From: Balanoglossus misakiensis
Taxonomy: Eukaryota; Hemichordata
Assembly (NCBI GenBank): GCA_040954595.2
Contig: CM082584.2
Coordinates: forward strand, 4,154,001-4,218,000
Length of the DNA stretch: 64,000 nt
Reading direction: 5' to 3'
Under the pieces are notes generated by a model. It searched no databases, was not told the DNA's origin, and worked only from the letters and a program-made list of their open reading frames with translations. A program made the translations under genes and the position numbers. Below are positions 12,601 to 22,304 of this stretch, one piece after another (the stretch's first letter is position 1; each line of letters starts with the position of its first letter).

Positions 12601-15600
12601 ATATCACGTGAGCGTGTCTCAGCCAATCACGAAAACGGTATAATACGTGAGGTGTAATAATCATCTATATAGGCCCCACTGAGTTGCACACGCTTTACAG
12701 GTTAACAGGTCTGGGTGCTGAAAGTTTATGCCCCATCAAACCAGTTACAGCCGGTTTGGTAAGAGAAGGGTTACATTTCCTATAACCAAATGATGTATCG
12801 GATATTATCCAAACAGTGATATTTTCCATGTTCACTTTGTAGTTCTTGTCAAATAATACGGTTCATTACAAGAGTGCCAGTACAAGAGGTGAGTAAATGT
12901 TGGACTGTTTCACACAGAGTTTAACCATTCCTGGAAAAAACTTTGAAAGTTCTTAAAATGTGAAACCTGGAAAATCTGTAAGAGTTAATAAAAATCACTG
13001 CTTGAGAATTCCATCTATCGTGATGCCATAAACTGGAAAATGTTTTAACCGGAAGCAATGACTGGCCTTTTCAATCTGTTGATCTAACAGGGAATATGTC
13101 AATGACCTTGACTTGTTATGACGTTACTTACCAGTAACAGTTGGGGAGAAATAATGAAAAGCTGAGATGTTTATATGGCTGGCCTGAGTGGTCATATGTT
13201 TGTAACATGTTTAAAGTTCAAGCAACCCTTTGATAGTTCTATAAATTTTTGTCTGGTTCTTGGCCAATTTTACAGCGATGGAGTTCTGTTCTACCTTATA
13301 TTATTGCAAATAGCCATAATAAACACCCTATTTTTCTCCATATGTGGGATTTTTTAAAAATTGTTAATACAATGCTTTGTGTCTAGATTACATGATTATA
13401 GTTTTATTAATCTATTTTATTTTAAATTGTTTACTTTGAATATGATGTAAAATTGATTCACTGTATTTTATGTATTATTTATGCTTGATTTACATTGTGG
13501 TTGTTTTATTTGTTGTTTTGTTTTGTTTTGTTTTGTTTTGTTTTGTTTTGTTTTGTTTTATTTTGTTTTGTTTTGTTTTGTTTTGTTTTGTTTTTGTTTT
13601 TGTTAACTGCCATGCACAGAGTTGCCTGAAGGGGGATGATAAAGAATAATGTTATTGGTGTTTGGTGTAAACTTCAATCTTCAGAATTGGATGCAATACT
13701 GGGAGATACTCAATGTGAAATAACAGGTAATATTATTTTACTTGAAACATTCTTATGTATTTTACTGTCCTTCTTAACAATAGCATAATGAAAAAGTGTT
13801 TTCAGATTATGATCAAAGCTTGGTTCTCCGTGGGTTTTTTCAAAAATATCAAATAAACAAACAAACAAACAATTATTTGTTTGTTTATTATGCCAATCAA
13901 TAATAACAAACAAACACAGGAGCGCCCCCTGTGCTGAAACATGAACACAGATAGTATCTTGATAATCAAGATACCTAGTCTGATTTGTATTTAATTGAAT
14001 TGAATTGTATTGTATTGTATTGTATTGTATTGTATTGTATTGTATTGTATTGTATTGTATTGTATTGTATCGTATTGTATTGTATTGTACATGTATTTTG
14101 TTGCAGACCATGAGACAACTATCATGCATAGACTTCAAAATACTATCTTAGAGCACAGTGAAGTCTTAAATGCAGTTCTGGAATATGCTGCTGAACTGGA
14201 TTGGTAAGATGTCAGATAAGTACAAAAAAATATTTTCAAATATTTGTACTTGTGTGAATTCAATGGGATTCATCACAAAATATGTGCATTGTACAGATGG
14301 TAATTTTGAGCTATAAAGTGGCTATTTGTAGTGTAGTAATAAAAGCCTTCTTGCAATATTTGTAAACCAGAGTCTCTCTATCAACAGAGATCATGAGTAA
14401 ACTATTTATTATAGTATGTTCGTGAACATGTATTGTTTTGTTAACAATTTAGTCAGCAGAAATTGACAGGTATAGAATATTAAAACCAACATACATATGT
14501 ATTTCTTTTCAGTCTAATATCACTGGCTGTATGTGCAAAGGAATATAACTACACACAACCAGTATTAACACAAAACAATGTAATACACATCAGAGGTGGC
14601 AGACATCCACTACAAGAACTTTGTGTCAGTCCATTTGTACCAAACGATACTCTATCTGGTGACAAAGGCAGCAAAATTAAATTCCTGACTGGTCCAAATT
14701 CAAGTGGTAAAAGTGTCTACATAAAGCAGGTAATGTACAATTCTCCCTACCTTAAATACCTAAGTGAGTGATGAAAATCTCATATGGTCGACACAATTTC
14801 AAGATGGCCGATTTTTGGCATGTTTAACAAACAGGAGTTCATAAGCTAAAGTGATGACAGGTCATTTTGAAACTTTTTAACAGAAAAAATATCAAAATGT
14901 GAAAAAAGTTTAATGAGTTAAAATGTTTGACTAAAGGAAGTCATGAAATACAGTAAACATATCATATTTCTTCTATCTCTTTAGTGGGTTGTCGACTTTT
15001 CGCCCAGAATGCAATGTGATTTGACCCCCTAGCGCAAAGTGAATACCTATTTAAGGCAGCCAGAATTGGAAGCATAATGATATCTGTCAGAAAAAAATTG
15101 AGAAGCCCTGCGCTCCTAACCCAATCTGATTAACATCAGATGTAGAGTTAGGCGGTGTCTTTACTTTTGCTGATTCTTGGCTGTTCTGTTTGGAAGGGGG
15201 CCAAGACAGAGAACAGAATAGCCAAAACTATCGTACCAGCGCCTAACTCTGCATCTGATTTACAAGCAAAAAATAAAGAAACAACAACCACTGTGTCATG
15301 ATAAACAACGCGGTGTCTTGAATTGAGCCGCCCACTCACGCGATCGAGCAGCTGACACAAGTAGTGGCTTGTGTCAAAGTCCCATCTTACGTAGTATGTA
15401 GCTGTATACCAGCAGATCCTTTCTATTTTTATCAAACTCTATGTACCGGGTATATGTTGTTAACAGATCTGGGTGTTGGTAACCTGTGTTGTGAGGGCTA
15501 CTATGAAGTTGGAAATTTTGCACGTGTCTTTAACTTTTCATGCCATAACATAACCTACATTTTGACAGGTTGGTCTGATTGTATTTCTGGCTCATATTGG

Positions 15601-18600
15601 GAGTTTTGTACCAGCCGAGTCTGCCCACATTTGTATGCTGGATAGAATCTTTACCAGGATTCATTCCAGGGAATCTGTCACCACTGGCCTCTCCACATTC
15701 CTCATTGATCTCAATCAGGTGAGAATGCATGTTACAAGATATTTGGTTTTAAAGGGTGTGACGATCGTCTTATGCGCACGTGAGACTCAATGGTTACAGG
15801 AATTGTTAGTCTCGGTTACCCAGAGCCCTCTGCTTCTTCCGTTAGGCACTCCAGAAAGAGGGTCTGGGGAAACCCGGTAGACAAACCGTCAGGCGGAATC
15901 GGGACAGCTGCGATGCATGACGGGAGATTAATATTCGATATGATATTATGATATGTCGATATTAGAAAACTATTTACCGAACTTCTCTCTCTCTTTTCAA
16001 TTTGTATACAGTTTTAGCAGGTCTAGCACTTCTCAGCATGTTTTCTTTATCGTATGTCATACATGTCGGCCGTGAGGTTCGCGCGCAGGACGTCGCCATT
16101 ATGGAATATTAATCTCCCGTCATGCATCGCAGCTGTCCCGATTCCGCCTGACGGTTTGTCTACCGGGTTTCCCCAGACCCTCTTTCTGGAGTGCCTAACG
16201 GAAGAAGCAGAGGGCTCTGGGTAACCGAGACTAAGGAATTGTATACAGTCAATGCCATAATTAAGGCAGTGTTCTGTCCTGACAACAGACAAGATGGCAG
16301 AGACCATAGTCTGTGTTCGGAGACCAGGAAAAGACAGCAAATTGGGGGGGAAGAAGGGACAAAACTGAAGTCTACTGATATGATATGCATGAAATATCGA
16401 AGGAAGTGAAGGCAGTCCACTATTGCGTTGAACGCAAAATTTGCAGAACATTTGGATTGGACGTAATGTTAAAAATTGTGCACACGACATTACGCATATA
16501 CGCATACGTTGATTGTCAGCCTTTAACAGTATGTATTTCCATGTATTTCTGTGTGTATATTATTTCATAAATGGATTCATTAGCCAACAGATGAAAAAGC
16601 TCAGTTGTAGAATTCATTACCCACCCACAATTCCTGGATAATATACAATGAAGAAACTTGAGAAAGTAAATTATAAACTAGCTTTGAAACAATGAAATTT
16701 TACACCAAAATATAAAAATTCACTTGAACAATATCTGAAAACAATTGTTTCTCTAGGATGTGCATGATAATAGAAAATTATAAAAACTTTGTCTACTGTA
16801 AAATGGGTTATTTTCGCGACAGGTAATTTTCCCGATATCAAAAGAGGCAACTTTTATGAGAGGATTAATTTTTGTGTTCTCGTATTTCACTAACTGCATC
16901 GTTATCTCTGAAAAACATTTTATGTGACTTTTTATTTACACGTTTTTTGGCTCTCCCGACGTATTTCGCGAAAATTTATTGCTCGCGAAAATAACCCCTT
17001 TTACAATATTTTTTCATAAATTTAATTTTGTTACATTCCATTGCTGTCGTTGCTGGTTTCAAATATATAATATTTTCTTTATAGATTTGTGTGGCATTAA
17101 AGTATGCAGGTGAGCGTTCATTGGTGTTGCTGGATGAGTTTGGAAAGGGTACACAGACAATGGATGGAATAGCCTTACTATGTGGCTGTTTACAGCATTG
17201 GATAAACCAGGCCAAGAATTGTCCTCATGTCTTGGTATCTTCTCATTTCCATACCATTGTACATCAACATCTGCTGTCAAGGTCATCCATCATCCAATTT
17301 CAGGTCGGTCAATCTTTGCATCTCTGTTTTCGTGTCGCTATATTCAAACTGGGGTGTTCACATGAAATAAAATTAGAAGACATCAACTTGTGATGGCCAC
17401 TAGCTCTCATTAAAGTAGTATGCTTCGGAAATCAAAGTCAAAGACTTTTCTCATATTTTGCTGAAGTATTCTCTCTTAAAGGTTGAGAATAAAAATTAAA
17501 GGCCCACCTTGCAGAATTTTGAATGATCAGAGAACAAAATTGTCTCAAATTTGAAATTCAAAATGGCCGCACCAGTCTCTGTGTTTACTCTATGGAAAAT
17601 ATTTATAATACTGATTATTATGAAAACAAGATAGCAAACACCCTATTTTCTTCTTTATTTTCAAAAAGACTCCTCACACACTTTAGCAAATAATTAAAAT
17701 GAATTGAGGACTGTCATATTTCTGATTATCTTTCTCCAAGGCACATTCTACCTTAATTATTTTATTCCTCTCTGATAGATGATGGAAGTTTTGGAAGACA
17801 AGGATGAATTGGTGTCCCTCTATCAATTAATTGATGGCCATAATAGCAGCAGTTATGCCCACCATGTTGCCAAAGTTGCTGGATTGCCGACCAAGATACT
17901 GGTCAGAGCACAAGAGGTCATTTTCAATTATTCTTTATTTCATGCAGTGATCTTTAACCCTTTCACCCCCAGTTTCCACTATAGAGGTCTTACTCATACC
18001 ATAGAAAAGAAGGGTTAAAAATGCAGTTTTATACTGTTCTGAGTCTGCTTAGACAAACCATGGTATGTTTGTGTGAATAGGAACATCCCTACTTTAAAGC
18101 CCCTATAGCTGTCAAATTTCAAATATTTTTTTCCACACAAAAAAACATCAAATATATTGCCTATCCTCTAAAATCTTCACCATTAACCCATATAACTTGC
18201 ATTTGCATCAGTTTGTCATCTCTTGGCGATGCATACCACGATAGCTGCGTACTGTTTGTATGGAGGCTGATTAAATCGGTGTGGCACCTGTTTAATGCAT
18301 AGTGTGTTCAAATTGCAACATGCAGTCACAATCAGGCATCGATAAGGTGTTCATGTATACCTATCAGGAAGCTTATTTAGATGAATCAATTTAAGTTGGA
18401 AAATAAAGTCATGAAAATAATGCAAAAAGTGGCAGCTAAGAGGCTTTAAAATATCCTTTGGTGGCGCAAGACTACAGATAACGTGATTGAAAGGCACTGT
18501 CTTGTAAAAAGAAGTATGCCGTGCAATCAATAAATCTCAATTTATTTAATACTGCTTTGTGCACACTCTAAGATTACACACACAACAGGAGTGATTTCAA

Positions 18601-19216
18601 GGAATGATTTTGTGTACAAAACATTAATGTATTTTTCAAAGGTACAGGACTGATGGTGATGCGTATTTATTTTTTATTTTTCAAGAACAAAAGTCGTGAC
18701 AACAATGTTTGTTAGAAGGCACACTGACTGATGTGGTGTGCTCATTTAAAGAGTTTGGACAGATACAGACTTACTGTAAAACGGATTATTTTCACGACAG
18801 GAAATTTTTCGCGATATCAAAGGAGGCAACTGTTACACGAGAATTAATTTTTTGCGTTCTCTTATTTTTACTGGATAGTTATCTCCGAAAAACGTTTTAT
18901 GTGACCTTTTATTTTCACATTTTTTTGGCTCTCGCGTATTTCGCGACAATTTATTTCTCGAGAAAATGACCCGTTTTACAGTATTCAGCCTCAGCTTGCT
19001 ACAGTGATTCATTAACATGTGACTATCCTTCGGTGATTACAGGTCTGGTCGTTGCTTCAACAGAAGAAAGCAATACACATTCCGCATGTATCCAATGATG
19101 ACAAGAAGAAGAGCTATGAAGCAGTTGTTCGACAATTTCTGAAGTTGAATTTTGAGAAAGATAATCTGCAATCGTTTCTTAATCAATTGATTACCATTGT
19201 TTCTCAGAAAACATAA
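6613..19216 (+). CDS. MSH5: MSH5-A exons 8-22 (3' part of the upstream MSH5 copy, residues 274-847)
   Basis: Exons: 6613-6658, 7491-7629, 8053-8115, 8488-8559, 9839-9895, 10648-10720, 11076-11266, 12843-12888, 13685-13726, 14107-14203, 14513-14729, 15569-15718, 17085-17303, 17779-17916, 19043-19216. All splice sites are GT-AG and the frame is open to TAA at 19214. The ATPase motifs are intact (Walker A in exon 18, Walker B in exon 20). Exon 8 starts in phase 1, so this copy needs exons 1-7 upstream of the window. Whether they exist cannot be seen. About six residues differ from copy B, most of them in exons 21-22. The exon 21 donor is AG/GTCATT, weak at +3 to +5. Reading on into intron 21 would add about 34 residues, stop at 18018 and lose the last 57 residues. 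Confidence 0.92.
7121..7213. mobile_element. Short TTAA-flanked MITE (CCCTTTCACC ends) in MSH5-A intron 8
   Basis: Begins TTAACCCTTTCACC and ends GGTAAAAGGGTTAA, a 93-bp inverted-repeat element flanked by TTAA. The same element is at 37904-37996 in copy B, and related short copies lie in MSH5 intron 21 (about 17958-18019 and 48209-48271). TTAA with CCCTTT ends resembles piggyBac-type elements. Confidence 0.6.
8967..9352. repeat. Direct tandem duplication of about 200 bp in MSH5-A intron 11
   Basis: Two adjacent units share the text from TTATTT-TGGTCAAAAAGCAC through the ATTTTGAAGCCCTACAAAT stretch. Copy B has a single unit at about 40870-41055, so the duplication is private to unit 1. Confidence 0.75.
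9964..10269. mobile_element. PIF/Harbinger-like MITE in MSH5-A intron 12
   Basis: About 306 bp. The ends GGCCAAAATA and TTTTTTTGGGCC, together with inner TGCTGTTCCGATTA and TAATCGGAACAG, form an inverted repeat. It is flanked by TAA on both sides, the 3-bp duplication expected for PIF/Harbinger. The same insertion is in copy B (41538-41841), so it predates the duplication. Confidence 0.65.
10755..10975. mobile_element. Truncated AGGGACAAAG-family MITE in MSH5-A intron 13
   Basis: Starts at TTAA with AGGGACAGTCTTTCTCGCTG and contains the family's inner hairpin (ACTCGCCaAAATGAATAA and its reverse), but the right terminal repeat is missing. Copy B has the full element at the same place (42334-42685). 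Confidence 0.65.
11460..11653. mobile_element. TTAA MITE (GGTATACGGTCACC family) in MSH5-A intron 14
   Basis: About 190 bp flanked by TTAA, with ends related to AAAGGTATACGGTCACC and GTGACTGTATACCTTT. The body contains the CGCCCATATATG and GGCTAGATCTCAAT stretches shared with 43069-43262 and 50344-50534. Confidence 0.7.
11975..12645. mobile_element. Non-autonomous element with a long hairpin, private to MSH5-A intron 14
   Basis: Unit-1-specific DNA. The ends carry imperfect inverted repeats around GTTTTGATTGGCTAG (about 11985) and its reverse near AGCCAATCACGAAAAC (about 12620). Inside, 12006-12189 is a near-perfect GC-rich hairpin with arms of about 80 bases. An 83-codon minus-strand open frame (12329-12580) has no recognised homology. 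Confidence 0.5.
12006..12189. repeat. Long GC-rich inverted repeat (hairpin) in MSH5-A intron 14
   Basis: The left arm (TAATAACACATGATAGCGAG onward) and the right arm (ending ATAATGTGTTATTA) pair almost perfectly around a short GC-rich loop near 12090-12105. Absent from copy B. Confidence 0.85.
13514..13602. repeat. (GTTTT)n microsatellite in MSH5-A intron 15
   Basis: About 17 units of GTTTT with one A interruption. The copy B counterpart at 44008-44063 is shorter and more degenerate. Confidence 0.9.
13994..14089. repeat. (TGTAT)n microsatellite abutting the MSH5-A exon 17 acceptor
   Basis: About 18 pentamers of TGTAT end 17 bases before exon 17. In copy B the array (44711-44776) runs right up to the acceptor. 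Confidence 0.9.
14730..15568 (+). other. MSH5-A intron 18, unusually conserved between units
   Basis: About 840 bp that differ from 45408-46270 at roughly one base in ninety, with very few indels. Other introns show several percent plus many indels. It contains short inverted motifs (AATCTGATTAACATCAGAT) but no open frame shared by both copies. Confidence 0.7.
15806..16234. mobile_element. Foldback MITE with long terminal inverted repeats, private to MSH5-A intron 19
   Basis: 429 bp. The arms of about 125 bases begin TTAGTCTCGGTTACCCAGAG and end with the reverse complement. It is flanked by GGAATTG direct repeats of 7-8 bp. Copy B has one copy of the target (GAAATTG, near 46503) and no insert. 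An 8-bp duplication would fit hAT- or P-like elements; the class is not certain. Confidence 0.8.
16794..17008. mobile_element. TA-flanked MITE (CTGTAAAACGGG family) in MSH5-A intron 19
   Basis: About 210 bp with terminal inverted repeats CTGTAAAAYGGGTTATTTTC and reverse, and inner TTTCGCGA motifs. TA flanks suggest a mariner-type element. The same site is occupied in copy B (47051-47259). Confidence 0.7.
18094..18449. mobile_element. TTAA MITE (AAGCCCCTATAGCTG family) in MSH5-A intron 21
   Basis: About 350 bp flanked by TTAA, starting AAGCCCCTATAGCTG and ending GGCAGCTAAGAGGCTTTAA. Relatives lie at 27154-27466, 48347-49124 and 63697-64000. Confidence 0.7.
18772..18983. mobile_element. TA-flanked MITE (CTGTAAAACGGG family) in MSH5-A intron 21
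   Basis: Second member of the family in this gene, ending about 60 bases before the exon 22 acceptor. The same site is occupied in copy B (49450-49660). Confidence 0.7.
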
Positions 19217-19844
19217 ATTTTGATATAAAGTTTTACCCGAGGAAATCTGTTAAAGGATGAAGTCATCAGATCCTTATCTCCACATCTGTGCTCATAAACG
19301 ATGCATTTTACCATCAATATTTTTAGTGTGATAAAATCATAATACATATGTACCTGGAAAATCTAAGTATATATAATGCATGAGTTCATCAAGGCAAATG
19401 AATGCATCCATTGTGAATCTCGCAGATGCACTTTGTTCATTGTTTAACAGGAGTTTGGTATTTGAAAATGTTGCTTGTAAATTATACCACTCTTTGTGTA
19501 GTGTTTTCATGAGTACTGGCATAAAGTACATAGAAACTATACATGGATTGTTGCTTCAATCAAGTACCATATAAAGCAGGTGTGTCTGTCTGAGGAATTT
19601 TACTCAAGCAAGACTTTTTTAAAGTAGACTAACCAGGGCTAGGTTGAGATTTGAAACAACCAATTTTGATTATCCATCTTTTTTCAATGCCATGTTGTGC
19701 ATTGCTTTGGATAAGTTGTAAGAACTTTGAAAATGTTTAAATGTTCTTTCATATATTGTTGATTTCAGTGACTGACATTTTGTAGTCATGGAGCTTTATA
19801 TGTGTTTTTATGTTGACAGAAAACATCCAAGAATTTTATGACAA

Positions 19845-19850
19845 AATAAA
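19845..19850 (+). terminator. Candidate poly(A) signal of MSH5-A
   Basis: AATAAA about 630 bases after the MSH5-A stop, conserved at the end of the matching region of copy B (51907). An earlier non-canonical signal is possible. Confidence 0.4.
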
Positions 19851-20499
19851 ATGATACAGTTCATTACAGGTATTTTGCTCATATATGTGTATGTATGTGA
19901 TGAGGACAATTCGATCGATGGTCATTAGAATGAAAAAAAACACGAGAGAATGACGTTATATGCATGCATGTAAAAACTTGAATGGTAAGGGTTCAGCAAT
20001 TGTTTGGGGGGGGGGGGGTCACTTAAATTTTGAAATCCAAAAGGGGGGTACATCTTTTTTTTGGAGAGGTTTAGGGGGGTCACATACTTTTGCCACCGAA
20101 CTTTTGCTTGGACACCCCCTCCCACACCCACCCCCTTCATGCATTCTTTGCCACATCTAGTGTACCAGGACAGAGTTCTTGCCACCCCACCCCACCGATG
20201 CTTACTTTGAGTGGAGTGGCAAAAGTAAAATAGGTCCTCCAAGCATTTAGTTAATTTGCTTTTGAGTTCATTAAAATGCAACTTTGAGCTCCATATTTTA
20301 CAAAATTTTCTTTCCCACCCCCTTCATTCTTCACCACATCTACCCAGGGCGGAGTACTTAACCCTCACCCCCACCTATCCATGCTAACTTTGAGTGCCTA
20401 AAGTAAAATTAAATTAATAGCGAAACCAGAAAGCTTCTGTTGAATATTTTATCATAAAAACGTACAGTCCCTATGAAAATATATCACCATTTGATTATA

Positions 20500-20840
20500 C
20501 TCCCCATTCCTTGAATAGGCTAATCCACATTACGTCATTACTAAATTTACAAAGAACGAGAACTCCCTCTACGTCATTGTAAATTTGCAGACCGATTGTT
20601 CAATTCGGGGTAAATGACCTTTGATTTCTTTGAACAGCTACGTCAAATCTTCCATTTACAGCAAGGATTTGGTAATCGCGGCCACTGGGTCCAAAGTTTA
20701 GGCAGTTAACACCATCTTTGGCATGTAGTTGTTTACTTTCACGAAAGGTGAGTTAGGTAGGCGCGGAACGGGACGTTTTGTATTCCATAGGAAATGCGAT
20801 AGTGACAGGCATCGGCCATTGTGACCTCCATGGTTCATGA
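20500..20840 (+). promoter_or_regulatory. Candidate MSH5 promoter and non-coding first exon (copy B)
   Basis: A block richer in GC than its surroundings and well conserved with 52960-53341, although DNA downstream of it is replaced between units. It contains ACGTCA motifs and a good donor (AAAG/GTGAGT at 20748). That donor could splice a non-coding exon to the acceptor at 22301 just before the MSH5-B ATG. No transcript evidence is available. Confidence 0.4.
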
Positions 20841-21047
20841 TCAAAGCTAGCTGCAATGATTGTAGCGGGTGCTACTAGGTGCATAACCGCTACAAGGCCT
20901 TGTGTGTAATTTTCCAATCAACTTTCGGTCGTCAGCTCAGTTACGGGGTTTAACTCTTACCTCCGATAACATTTGAAAACCGGACGGGTGCATCCCCCCA
21001 ACACCTCCGACGCCCAAATTTCCCCCAAAATTGTCCTGCTTCCATTA

Positions 21048-21162
21048 AAAAAACGATAAATCCACTGAAGTTTCGCCGATGTGTTCCGCCATGTTGGAGC
21101 AAACATGGCGGACAAAGTTTGTAAACATCGGCGAAACTGCAGTGGATTTATCGTTTTTTTAA
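21048..21162. repeat. Inverted repeat (hairpin) in the A/B junction spacer
   Basis: Arms AAAAAAACGATAAATCCACT and its reverse complement at 21141-21160 enclose a CGCCATGTT/AACATGGCG inner stem. Unit 2 has different DNA at this position. Confidence 0.75.
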
Positions 21163-22304
21163 GGGAATTAGCTGGGAGATGTATTAGGCTGGTGAGAGTG
21201 GAATATTGATAGTAAAGTTGAAATCATCTTCAACAGTTTTTTTCTGCAACATTTTTGTATCATGTCTGCCATTTCTCTCATTTGGCTATGGTGACTTATT
21301 CACAAATATAATTTCTATCGTTTTTGTTTTTTAATACACTTCCATTTATCTATTTATGTCATTTATTGTTCTCGCTTGATTTTTCCCCTACATTTATTTC
21401 TGTTTTTCATGTTAAAGTACAGTCCTTTTCCATTTTATATGTTATTTCTTTAAAACTTTTTAGGGTTTTTCCAAAAATTAACAATATTCCACTGTCCTGT
21501 AACTTCCTCTATTCTTAGTGAAGTCATGTTATTTTCAAAACTATCCATGATATCATGCAATAAAGCTGTTTTCTCTTTTAGTGTACAAAATGTATGGCAA
21601 ATACCATTATTTTCTTAAAAACTGAAAGTGGTTGTCTGCTCATCTCACCATGTACAGCAAATTAAGATGCTGATTGGTTAAATTGGAAAATTATCTTTTA
21701 TACCTTGAGATTATATTTCCCAATTCCCCAAATTTCACATCCACATTTTAGTATAAGTTGCTTACTTTTGACATCATTTTGATCGTATTAGTTTCTTTTG
21801 ATAGATGATTTGTGTTGTTTGCTGAAAAATGGAAAAATCACTGCTTGTTACCAGTCACGATTGCTACAAAATTGTGACTCAGGGCTGCATGGTTAACTTT
21901 ACATGTCTCTGGCTGCAACTGAAAAATGTATGTACCAAACATGATGACACTACAGTAAATGATATTGTAATAGCTCTTGTCTCAGGCTGTGTAAGGGGGG
22001 CATTATATTAATAAAATATCTTTGTTTTGCCACCTGTTTGCTGTTCATTTTTTCAGAGAAAATGAAATGCAGATTATGCTGTAGGATAAAAAAACGTGAT
22101 ATTTTCCATACCGTTGACCATCCAATGAGAAACTGGGTTTATGTATTTCCAGTACACTTTAATTTCCTTGTTTATTCAATTCTTGGCTGGGTAAGATTAG
22201 GGAAAATTGCTGATGGCTATAAACAAAGGATTTTATTTAATATGTGATCTCTTTTTTTCTGAATACCCATAACATTAACACAATACATTTTCCATATTTA
22301 GACA

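Larger units (their letters stand above)
19217..22301 (+). other. Junction spacer between MSH5-A and MSH5-B: 3' UTR, possible promoter, non-coding 5' exon
   Basis: It begins with the MSH5-A 3' UTR. Next come G-rich and C-rich stretches with two diverged tandem units of about 195 bp (about 20110-20410) that share CCCCCTTCAT, CCACATCTA and CTTTGAGTG. A conserved block at 20500-20840 follows, then a private segment with a hairpin (20840-21162), then AT-rich sequence up to MSH5-B exon 1. The same order recurs at 49894-58031, so this is a true unit-to-unit junction. No further gene was recognised. Confidence 0.7.

Noticed and set aside
13710-14138. 142-codon minus-strand open frame rich in QYNTI
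   Set aside because: It is a translation of the TGTAT microsatellite.
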